Shown piece after piece: positions 1-5,892 of a DNA stretch of 7,860 nt. The notes below the pieces were generated by a model. It was not told the origin of the DNA. It did no database searches and saw nothing but the letters and a program-made list of their open reading frames with translations. This DNA is from Acetobacteraceae bacterium (GTDB taxonomy: Bacteria; Pseudomonadota; Alphaproteobacteria; Acetobacterales; Acetobacteraceae). Location of the stretch: NCBI GenBank assembly GCA_027323595.1, contig DAHWBL010000460.1:1-7860 (forward strand), in the 5' to 3' direction. The position numbers and the translations under genes were made by a program. The stretch's first letter is position 1, and each line of letters opens with the position of its first letter.

Positions 1-278
1 TTCTGTTCCGCGCTGGCGTCCTTCTGGTATTTCGCCTGCCATTCCTTGTACGGCATGCCATAGACGATCTCGCGCGCATCGGGATCGGCAAGCGCCATGC
101 CCTTCGCCTCCGCCGCCTCGCGATACCAGCGGCTGAGGCAGTTGCGGCAGAAGCCGGCGAGGTTCATCAGGTCGATGTTCTGCACATCGGTGCGCTCACG
201 CAGATGTTCCACCAGGCGGCGGAACGCGGCGGCCTCCAGCTCGGTGCGGGTGGCCTGGTCGAATTCGGGAACTGTCAT
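1..278 (-). CDS. DUF1244 (SMc04008-like) conserved protein, C-terminus cut by the window edge
   Basis: Reading from the ATG at 276-278 gives 92 residues (starting MTVPEFDQATRTELEAAAFR) before the sequence ends at the left edge. The core matches what I know of DUF1244: a helix with RRLVEHLRER (about 20-29), then DVQNIDLMNLAGFCRNC (31-47) and the tail around YGMPYKEWQAKYQ (73-85). DUF1244 proteins are about 100 residues, so only a few are missing. The two cysteines of FCRNC (44 and 47) are the family's conserved pair; a metal role is possible but not shown here. A GGAGAG ribosome site (283-288 on the opposite strand) sits just upstream and supports this start. The gene is small, soluble and all-helical, and its molecular function is not known. 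It is divergent from the glycerate kinase gene; from memory, DUF1244 genes lie near pyk in several alphaproteobacteria. Confidence 0.9.
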   Translation of the reverse strand, partial: MTVPEFDQATRTELEAAAFRRLVEHLRERTDVQNIDLMNLAGFCRNCLSRWYREAAEAKGMALADPDAREIVYGMPYKEWQAKYQKDASAEQ

Positions 279-309
279 CGCGCTCTCCAGCAAAACTGAT
301 CGCCCCTAC

Positions 310-336
310 ATGGCGCGGCGCGCGCGGCTTCGCCAT
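310..336. repeat. Inverted repeat ATGGCG/CGCCAT in the divergent intergenic region
   Basis: The 79-bp gap between the DUF1244 and glycerate kinase starts holds perfect 6-bp arms, ATGGCG at 310-315 and CGCCAT at 331-336, around a GC-rich 15-bp spacer. Read as DNA it could be an operator shared by the divergent genes; read as RNA it could be a small leader hairpin ahead of the kinase ribosome site. I see no convincing -35/-10 pair in this gap. In sequence this GC-rich, such an arm can arise by chance. Confidence 0.25.
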
Positions 337-346
337 AGTCGGCGGT

Positions 347-351
347 GGAGG
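347..351 (+). promoter_or_regulatory. Ribosome binding site GGAGG deciding the glycerate kinase start
   Basis: GGAGG lies 6 nt before the ATG at 358. The frame is open back to position 97, but the upstream part translates to an Arg-rich stretch that overlaps the divergent DUF1244 gene and does not resemble the family. The start at 358 is therefore preferred. Confidence 0.75.
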
Positions 352-357
352 AAGTGC

Positions 358-1644
358 ATGACCGGCTTTGGCCCGATCCCGAGCGATGGCGCCGCGCGCG
401 CGCTGCTGCGTGGCTGCTTCGACGCCGCGGTGGCGAGCGCGCAGCCGGCGCGGATGCTGGCCGGCCATCTGCCGCGCCGACCGGCCGGGCGCTGCGTGGT
501 GGTGGGGGCGGGCAAGGCGGCGGCGGCGATGGCCGCCGCGCTGGAGGCGGCCTGGCCGGATGTCGACCTGTCCGGCGCGGTGGCGGTGCCGCATGGCACC
601 ATCGCGCCGGCGGGCCGGATCGCGCTGCTGCCGGCCGCCCATCCGGTGCCTGATGCCGGGTCGCAAGCCGCCGCGCGGCGGATGCTGGAGCTGGTGGCCG
701 GGCTGGGGCCGGACGATCTGGTGCTGGCGCTGATCTCGGGCGGCGCCTCGGCGCTGCTGGCGCTACCGGCCGAGGGGGTGAGCCTGGCGGAGAAGCAGGC
801 GGTGACGCAGGCGCTGCTGCGCAGCGGCGCGCCGATCGGGCAGATGAACGTGGTGCGCCGGGCGCTGTCGGCGATCAAGGGCGGGCGGCTGGCCGCGGCG
901 GCCGCGCCGGCCGTGGTGGTGACGCTGGCGATCAGCGACGTGCCGGGCGACGACCCGGCGACGATCGGCAGTGGCCCGACGGTGGCCGACCCGGCCGGGC
1001 CGGCGCGGGCGATGGCGATTGTCGAGCGATACCGGATCGCGGTGCCGGCCTCGGTGCGCGCGCGCCTGATGGCGGCGGCGCCGGCGCCGCGAACCGAGGT
1101 GGATTTCCGGCTGATCGCCAAGCCGCAGGGCGCGCTCGCCGCCGCTGCCGACCACGCGCGGGCCAGCGGGCTGGCCTGTCTGATCCTGGGCGACGCGATC
1201 GAGGCGGAGGCGTGCGAGCTGGGGCGCGCGCTGGCCGGCATCGCGCTGGGCGCGCGCCGGCATGGCACCCCGCTGGCTCCGCCATGCCTGATCCTGTCGG
1301 GCGGCGAGGCGGGCGTCACCATCGCACCGGGGGCGCCGCACGGGCAGGGCGGGCGCAACACCGCGTTTCTGCTGGGCTTCGCGCTGGCGCTGGAGGCGGC
1401 GGGCGGGGACGCCGCGATCTGGGCGCTGGCCGCCGACACCGATGGCATCGACGGTGCCTCCGACGCCGCCGGCGCGCTGTTCGCGCCTGACAGCCTCGAC
1501 CGGCTGCGCGCCACCGGGGCCGACCCGGCGGGGCTGCTGGCGGCCCATGATTCCTATCGCGCCTTCGATCCGCTGGGCGATCTGCTGCGCACCGGGCCGA
1601 CCGGCACCAACGTCAATGATTTTCGCGCCATCCTGATCACCTGA
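358..1644 (+). CDS. gckA: Glycerate 2-kinase, TtuD/MOFRL family (older name: hydroxypyruvate reductase)
   Basis: A 428-residue cytoplasmic enzyme that should phosphorylate D-glycerate with ATP to 2-phosphoglycerate. Some relatives carry the older label hydroxypyruvate reductase. The N-terminal DUF4147 domain (about 12-245) has VVVGAGKAAAAMA (47-59, with the family lysine K53), PHGT (78-81), AAHPVPD (93-99), ISGGASALL (126-134) and AISDVPGDDPATIGSGPT (191-208). The C-terminal MOFRL domain (about 309-425) has LILSGGEAGV (311-320), GQGGRN (329-334), ALAADTDGIDG (356-366) and the closing GPTGTNVNDF (413-422). Length is normal for the family and both domains are whole. The pyruvate kinase gene begins 10 bp after its stop, so the two are almost surely co-transcribed, matching the ttuD-ttuE (pyruvate kinase) pair of the Agrobacterium vitis tartrate region. 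Expected pathways are the glyoxylate/tartronate-semialdehyde route, tartrate use or a serine-cycle branch; the window does not show which. Confidence 0.93.
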   Translation: MTGFGPIPSDGAARALLRGCFDAAVASAQPARMLAGHLPRRPAGRCVVVGAGKAAAAMAAALEAAWPDVDLSGAVAVPHGTIAPAGRIALLPAAHPVPDAGSQAAARRMLELVAGLGPDDLVLALISGGASALLALPAEGVSLAEKQAVTQALLRSGAPIGQMNVVRRALSAIKGGRLAAAAAPAVVVTLAISDVPGDDPATIGSGPTVADPAGPARAMAIVERYRIAVPASVRARLMAAAPAPRTEVDFRLIAKPQGALAAAADHARASGLACLILGDAIEAEACELGRALAGIALGARRHGTPLAPPCLILSGGEAGVTIAPGAPHGQGGRNTAFLLGFALALEAAGGDAAIWALAADTDGIDGASDAAGALFAPDSLDRLRATGADPAGLLAAHDSYRAFDPLGDLLRTGPTGTNVNDFRAILIT

Positions 1645-1654
1645 AGGAAATCGC

Positions 1655-3091
1655 ATGTCCTCTCGTCCGCACCGGCTGCGCCGCCGCCGTCGCACCCGCA
1701 TCATCGCCACCGTCGGACCCGCCTGTGCCAACGCGGAGATGCTGGGCCGGCTGTTCCATGCCGGGGCCGACGTGTTCCGGCTGAATTTCTCGCACGGCAC
1801 GCATGAGGACCATGCGAAGAGCTTCGCGCTGATCCGCGCGCTGGAGGAGCAGGCGGGCCGGCCGATCGGCATTCTGGCCGATGTGCAGGGGCCCAAGCTG
1901 CGGGTCGGGCGGTTCGCCGGCGGGCGGGTGCATCTGCAGACCGGCCAGGCTTTCACGCTCGATCTGAACCCCACGCCGGGCAATGCGCGGCGGGTCAATC
2001 TGCCGCACACCGAGATCATGCAGGCGGCGGGCATCGGCACCACGCTGCTGCTCGACGATGGCAAGCTGCGGCTGCGGGTGGTGCGCAACCGGGGCGACCG
2101 GCTGGAGTGCGAGGTGGTGACCGGCGGGCCGCTGTCGGACCGCAAGGGGGTGAACGTGCCCGACATCGTGCTGCCGATCCCGGCGCTGACGCAGAAGGAC
2201 CACGCCGATCTCACCTTCGCGCTCGACCAGGGCTGCGATTTCGTCGGGCTGTCGTTCGTGCAGCGCGCCGAGGATGTGGCGCAGGCGCGCGAGATCGCGG
2301 CCGGGCGGGCGTGGATCATGACCAAGCTGGAAAAGCCGCAGGCGCTGGACAATCTGGACGCGATCCTGGCGCTGTCGGACGCGGTGATGGTGGCGCGCGG
2401 CGATCTGGGGGTGGAACTGCCGCCCGAGGAGGTGCCGCTGGCGCAAAAGCGCATCGTGCGCGCCGCGCGGGCGCTGGGCCGGCCGGTGGTGGTGGCCACC
2501 CAGATGCTGGAAAGCATGATCACCGCGCCGGCGCCGACGCGCGCGGAGGCGTCCGATGTCGCCACCGCGGTGTTCGATGGCGCGGACGCGGTGATGCTGT
2601 CGGCGGAGACCGCGGCCGGGCAATATCCGTATGAGGCGGTGAACATGATGGACCGCATCATCGCCCGCACCGAGGCCGATGCCGGCTGGCGCGAGACCAT
2701 CGATGCCACCCGTCCGCCGCCGGGCCATTCATCCGCGGACGCGATCGCCGCGGCGGCGGCACAGGTGGCGGGCAGCATCGGCGCGCCGGTGATCGTTGCC
2801 TTCACCGAATCGGGCAGCACGGCGCTGCGCGTCGCGCGCACCCGCCCGGCGGCACCGGTGGCCGCGATCACGCCGACCATCGCGACCGCGCGGCGGCTGG
2901 CGGTGGTGTGGGGGGTGCATGCGGTGATCAGCACCGGGGCGCACAGCGTTACCGAGGCGGTGAGCCGGGCGCTGCGCACCGCGGTATCGGACGGGTTCGC
3001 CGAGGTTGGGCAGGAGGTGGTGGTGGTCGCCGGCCTGCCGTTCGGGCAGACCGGCAGCACCAACATGCTGCGGGTGGCGGCGGTCAGATGA
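1655..3091 (+). CDS. pyk: Pyruvate kinase, probably potassium-independent type
   Basis: A 478-residue cytoplasmic enzyme converting PEP and ADP to pyruvate and ATP. The barrel has FRLNFSHG (41-48, substrate R42, N44, S46, H47), ADVQGPKLRVG (75-85), the lid domain after about 85, KGVNVPD (164-170), the catalytic-lysine segment MTKLEKP (K224, with E226 for Mg), VARGDLGVE (246-254, D250 for Mg) and ATQMLESM (281-288). The C-terminal domain (about 358-478) is whole, ending in GLPFGQTGSTNMLRV. K81 stands where rabbit muscle enzyme has E117, with Q78 at its K114; in the family Lys117 goes with activity that does not need K+. A threonine (T223) precedes the catalytic lysine where Ser or Ala is usual. 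The ribosome site AAGGA (1644-1648) overlaps the stop codon of the glycerate kinase gene, which ties translation of the two together. It converges on secB with only 21 bp between stops. Confidence 0.97.
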   Translation: MSSRPHRLRRRRRTRIIATVGPACANAEMLGRLFHAGADVFRLNFSHGTHEDHAKSFALIRALEEQAGRPIGILADVQGPKLRVGRFAGGRVHLQTGQAFTLDLNPTPGNARRVNLPHTEIMQAAGIGTTLLLDDGKLRLRVVRNRGDRLECEVVTGGPLSDRKGVNVPDIVLPIPALTQKDHADLTFALDQGCDFVGLSFVQRAEDVAQAREIAAGRAWIMTKLEKPQALDNLDAILALSDAVMVARGDLGVELPPEEVPLAQKRIVRAARALGRPVVVATQMLESMITAPAPTRAEASDVATAVFDGADAVMLSAETAAGQYPYEAVNMMDRIIARTEADAGWRETIDATRPPPGHSSADAIAAAAAQVAGSIGAPVIVAFTESGSTALRVARTRPAAPVAAITPTIATARRLAVVWGVHAVISTGAHSVTEAVSRALRTAVSDGFAEVGQEVVVVAGLPFGQTGSTNMLRVAAVR

Positions 3092-3112
3092 CCGGGGGTT
3101 CCGCCATCGCGG

Positions 3113-3622
3113 TCAGGCGTTGCCGACCGTGGGCTGCTGCTGGGCGCGGCGGGTCTGCCACAGCGAGACGAAATCCACCGGCTGGAGCAGCACCGGCGGG
3201 AAGCCGCCCTCGCGGGTGACGTCGGCCAGGATGTTGCGCGCGAACGGGAACAGCAGGCGCGGGCATTCGACCAGCAGCACCGGCTCGACGCTGTCGGCGG
3301 GGATGTTGTTCAGGGTGAACACGCCGCCATAGGCGAGCTCGGCGATGAACACCACCGGGCCGGTGGCGCCGTTCTGCGGCGGCTCGGTGGCCTCGGCGCG
3401 GATCGCCAGCACCACCTCGAACACGTCCTGGCCTTCCTGGATGCGGCGCACCTGCACGTCCAGATTGATCGCCACCGCGGGCTGGGCGCGCAGCGCGGCA
3501 TAGACCGCCGGCGCGTTCGGCACCTCGAAGGAGAGGTCCTTCACATACTGGATGTTGACCACCAGCGGCGAGGTGGCGGGCGGCGGCGGCGCGCCGGCGG
3601 GGGCGGAGGTTGTTTCGGACAT
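3113..3622 (-). CDS. secB: Protein-export chaperone SecB
   Basis: A 169-residue cytosolic chaperone, normally a tetramer, that holds presecretory proteins unfolded and hands them to SecA. Family hallmarks are IQYVKDLSFEVPNAP (24-38), the beta strand INLDVQVRR (52-60), FIAELAYGGVFTL (92-104), and the highly conserved block around CPRLLFPFARNILADVTREG (120-139) followed by GFPPVLLQPVDF (140-151). The first 20 residues are a Pro/Ala-rich extension, a common alphaproteobacterial feature, and the Gln-rich tail after 155 is expected to be disordered. An excellent ribosome site AAGGAGA (3629-3635, complement) 6 nt before the ATG fixes the start. It lies 70 bp downstream of the histidine phosphatase gene on the same strand; this gap has no clear promoter, so co-transcription is plausible. 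The Tim44/TimA gene nearby is a frequent companion of secB in this class. Confidence 0.97.
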   Translation of the reverse strand: MSETTSAPAGAPPPPATSPLVVNIQYVKDLSFEVPNAPAVYAALRAQPAVAINLDVQVRRIQEGQDVFEVVLAIRAEATEPPQNGATGPVVFIAELAYGGVFTLNNIPADSVEPVLLVECPRLLFPFARNILADVTREGGFPPVLLQPVDFVSLWQTRRAQQQPTVGNA

Positions 3623-3692
3623 CGGGTCTCTCCTTGGAAGTTGCGCGCCGGTAGCACGGGCGGGCGCGCGGCGAAAGCGCGGGCCGGCTAAT

Positions 3693-4280
3693 TCATGGGC
3701 GGCCCGGCGGCGGCATGTAGGGGCCGGTGGGGGCCTGGCCGCGGTTGGGCGGCGGCGGCGCGGTGGGGTCGAAATCCAGCAGCTCGCCGTTGCCGAGCCT
3801 GGTGCCGCTCAGCGCCAGCAGAAAGCCCCAGTGGCTGACCACCAGGGTTTCGCGCCAGTTCGGCAGGGCGGCCATTTCACCGGCGAAGCGCGCGGCGCGG
3901 TTGCCGGCTTCGGCGTGCGGTTCCTCGATGGCGGGCCACCAGATTTCATCGAGATGGCTGAAATCCAGCGCCGGCCAGGCGCGGGCAAGCTCGCTCGCCG
4001 GGGTGCCGATGTCGCAGGAGAAGGCATAGCGCTCACGCACCTGCGGGTTCACGATGACCGGCACCGCCCGCGCGCCGGCGATGATGTGGGCGGTTTGCAG
4101 GGCGCGGCTGTAGGGCGAGCAGATGATCCGCGCGATGGCGCGTCCGGCCAGGGCGGTGGCTGCCTGCCGCGCCTGTTCGTGGCCGAGCGGGGTCAGATGC
4201 GGGTCGGCGATGCCCGGGTCGATCTTGGCGACCGAGAACCGGACGTTGAACTCGCTCTGGCCGTGGCGCAGCAGGATCAT
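3693..4280 (-). CDS. Histidine phosphatase (phosphoglycerate mutase-like) family protein
   Basis: A 195-residue protein with a full set of branch-1/branch-2-like histidine phosphatase residues. The N-terminal LLRHGQSEFN (3-12) has the phosphorylated His at H6 next to R5. CSPYSRALQTA (54-64) gives the second arginine, R59. E83 in VRERY is a candidate proton donor, and VVSHWG (147-152) gives the second histidine, H150. The substrate cannot be told from sequence; the family covers sugar phosphates, cofactor phosphates and phosphoproteins. From about residue 172 the tail is rich in Pro and Gly (four consecutive prolines at 175-178, then GPYMPPPGRP) and is probably disordered. An in-frame TAA lies 9 nt upstream of the ATG, so no earlier start is possible. 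No good ribosome site is visible, so it may be translated from a short or leaderless mRNA. It precedes secB on the same strand and is divergent from the Tim44-like gene. Confidence 0.9.
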   Translation of the reverse strand: MILLRHGQSEFNVRFSVAKIDPGIADPHLTPLGHEQARQAATALAGRAIARIICSPYSRALQTAHIIAGARAVPVIVNPQVRERYAFSCDIGTPASELARAWPALDFSHLDEIWWPAIEEPHAEAGNRAARFAGEMAALPNWRETLVVSHWGFLLALSGTRLGNGELLDFDPTAPPPPNRGQAPTGPYMPPPGRP

Positions 4281-4337
4281 GCCGGCGGATTAGAGCATTC
4301 GCCGCGCCGGGCAAAGATGGCGTGACCACCGGCGCGG

Positions 4338-4366
4338 TTGTGCCGGCCCTGCGCGCCGCCTATGTG
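4338..4366 (+). promoter_or_regulatory. Weak sigma70-like promoter candidate for the Tim44/methyltransferase pair
   Basis: TTGTGC (4338-4343) and TATGTG (4361-4366) are 17 bp apart in the divergent gap before the Tim44-like gene. Each hexamer matches the consensus at only three positions. The start of transcription would fall almost on the ribosome site at 4374-4378, leaving a very short leader. Spacing is the main argument for it, so the call is tentative. Confidence 0.2.
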
Positions 4367-4373
4367 TGGGGGC

Positions 4374-4378
4374 GGAGG
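4374..4378 (+). promoter_or_regulatory. Ribosome binding site GGAGG deciding the Tim44-like gene start
   Basis: GGAGG stands 6 nt before the ATG at 4385. The frame is open to an earlier ATG at 4322, but that would add 21 residues (MTTGAVVPALRAAYVWGRR and so on) before the membrane segment. The relatives I know begin only a few residues before it, so 4385 is preferred. Confidence 0.75.
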
Positions 4379-4384
4379 TCCCTG

Positions 4385-5047
4385 ATGGACAGCGGTTCGT
4401 TTCCGGTCGATCTGATCCTGTTCGCGATGATCGCGGCGTTCCTGGTGCTGCGTCTGCGCGGCATTCTGGGCAAGCGCACCGGTTTTGAGCGTCCGGCGGT
4501 GGTGCCGCCGCCGGCGGCGGCCGCGCAGGCGCCGATCATCGAGGCGCGCGCCGAGCCGATGAGCGGGCCGCGCACCGCCCATATCCTGCCCGATCCGACC
4601 AGTGCGGCGGCGCAGGCGCTGCTGGCGATGCGCCGGGCCGGCAATTTCGACCCCGAGCAGTTCCTCAACGGCGCGGCGCAGGCGTTCGCGATGATCGTGG
4701 GCGCGTTCGCCGCCGGTGACCGCGCGACCTTGCAGCCGCTGCTCAGCGCGGAGATGTTCGCCGCTTTCGGCGAGGCCATCGATGCGCGGCTGGCACGCGG
4801 CGAGACGCAGAAATCCGAGCTGCGCGGGATCAGCGAAATCCGCATCGTCGGGGCGTCCCTCAAGGACAGTCTGGCGTCGATCGAGCTGCGCATCGTCTCC
4901 GATCAGATCAGCCTGACGCTCGACCATGCCGGCCAGCCGGTGAGCGGCACCGATGCGATGACCGAGCTGACCGATATCTGGAGCTTCGAGCGCGATCTCA
5001 CCGCGGCTGATCCGACCTGGCGCCTGACCGGCGCGCGCAACGCCTGA
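4385..5047 (+). CDS. timA: Tim44/TimA family inner-membrane adaptor protein
   Basis: A 220-residue protein related to the mitochondrial import subunit Tim44. The N-terminus is a single hydrophobic segment, VDLILFAMIAAFLVLRLR (8-25), with the family feature of Arg-rich LRLRGILGKRTG directly after it, which predicts a membrane anchor with the rest in the cytoplasm. A Pro/Ala linker (37-50) leads to the Tim44 core (about 77-219): FDPEQFLNGAAQAFAMIVGAF (88-108 region), AGDRATLQPLLSAEMFAAF (110-128), a beta-rich part around EIRIVGASLKDSLASIELRI, and the conserved TDIWSFERDL (196-205) with a final TWRLTGA (211-217). Bacterial TimA was described in Caulobacter as an inner-membrane protein; its exact job is not settled. 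In many alphaproteobacteria the gene sits by secB and is followed by mltA and smr. Here a DNA methyltransferase follows after 11 bp instead. Confidence 0.92.
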   Translation: MDSGSFPVDLILFAMIAAFLVLRLRGILGKRTGFERPAVVPPPAAAAQAPIIEARAEPMSGPRTAHILPDPTSAAAQALLAMRRAGNFDPEQFLNGAAQAFAMIVGAFAAGDRATLQPLLSAEMFAAFGEAIDARLARGETQKSELRGISEIRIVGASLKDSLASIELRIVSDQISLTLDHAGQPVSGTDAMTELTDIWSFERDLTAADPTWRLTGARNA

Positions 5048-5058
5048 GCGGCGGGCCG

Positions 5059-5892
5059 ATGCGGGCGCCACGGCCGGCGCCGCCGGACAGCGGATGGCTG
5101 CCGGGCGGCCAGGGCTGGCGGCTGATCCAGGGCGATTGCGGCGCGATTCTGCCCGGCCTGCCGGATGGCGGCGTCGATGTGGTGGTGACCTCGCCGCCCT
5201 ATAATCTCGATCTGCGCTATCGCAGCTACGCCGATAATCGCGGCGAGGCGGAATATCTCGACTGGCTGGTGGGAATCTGCGCCGAGCTGCGCCGGGTGCT
5301 GGCCGATGACGGCAGTTTTTTTCTCAACATCGCCGGCTCCTCCACCCAGCCATGGCTGCCGTTCGAGCTGGCGGTGCGGCTGCGGCCGCTGTTCGCCTTG
5401 CAGAACCATATCACCTGGGTGAAATCGATCGCCGCCAACGGCGACGCAGTGGGGCATTACAAGCCGGTGGGCGGCCAGCGGTTCTTGAACCGCAACCATG
5501 AGCATCTGTTCCATTTCACCCGCAGCGGGCGCGTGCAACTGGACCGGCTGGCGATCGGGGTGCCGTTCAAGGACAAATCCAACATCGCCCGGCGCGGCCA
5601 TGCGCGCGATCTGCGCTGTCGCGGCGACAGCTGGTTCATCCCCTATCGAACCGTGCAGTCGCGGGCGCAAAAGCACCATCATCCGGCGCCCTTCCCGCAG
5701 GAGCTGCCGCAATGGTGCATCCGGCTGCACGGCAAGCCGGACGCGCTGGTGCTCGACCCGTTCGCCGGCACCGGCACCACCCTGCTCGCCGCCCGCGCGG
5801 TGGGGGCGCGCGCCATCGGCATCGAGCTGGACGGCGAATATCTCCAGGTGGCCGCCGACCTGCTGTCGCAGGGGGTCACCCCCAGCGGGTGA
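5059..5892 (+). CDS. Beta-class site-specific DNA methyltransferase (TSPPY type), apparently solitary
   Basis: A 277-residue SAM-dependent DNA methyltransferase. The order of motifs is that of the beta class: catalytic motif IV TSPPYNL at 44-50, a long middle part with probable target recognition (about 125-200, including HYKPVGGQRFLNRNHEHLF and RCRGDSWFIPYRT), then the SAM-binding motif I DPFAGTGTT at 233-241 and GIELDGEY (254-261). SPPY, as opposed to DPPY, is typical of N4-cytosine methylation, though some adenine enzymes carry it, so the base is inferred. Length and motifs are complete. It starts 11 bp after the Tim44-like gene with only a weak GGCGGG ribosome site, so it probably depends on that mRNA. 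No endonuclease, specificity subunit or Vsr gene is visible within the window. Its 3' end overlaps the converging rsmD frame by 17 bp. Its base composition looks like that of its neighbours, so there is no obvious sign of recent transfer. Confidence 0.92.
   Translation: MRAPRPAPPDSGWLPGGQGWRLIQGDCGAILPGLPDGGVDVVVTSPPYNLDLRYRSYADNRGEAEYLDWLVGICAELRRVLADDGSFFLNIAGSSTQPWLPFELAVRLRPLFALQNHITWVKSIAANGDAVGHYKPVGGQRFLNRNHEHLFHFTRSGRVQLDRLAIGVPFKDKSNIARRGHARDLRCRGDSWFIPYRTVQSRAQKHHHPAPFPQELPQWCIRLHGKPDALVLDPFAGTGTTLLAARAVGARAIGIELDGEYLQVAADLLSQGVTPSG

Noticed and set aside
97..357. An N-terminal extension of the glycerate kinase up to position 97
   Set aside because: The stretch overlaps the divergent DUF1244 gene, is Arg-rich and unlike the family, and a strong GGAGG precedes the ATG at 358.
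763..3066. A 767-codon open frame on the minus strand opposite glycerate kinase and pyruvate kinase
   Set aside because: It is antisense to two clearly recognised enzymes, is low-complexity Ala/Arg/Ser sequence with no family resemblance, and long antisense frames are expected at this GC content.
3089..3115. TGACCG/CGGTCA inverted repeat across the pyk and secB stops as a two-way terminator
   Set aside because: The arms are only 6 bp, half of which are simply the two convergent TGA stops. The loop is 15 bp and there is no T-run on either side.
4329..4346. CCGGC/GCCGG short inverted repeat before the Tim44-like gene
   Set aside because: Five-base GC arms are common by chance in this composition and nothing else marks the site.
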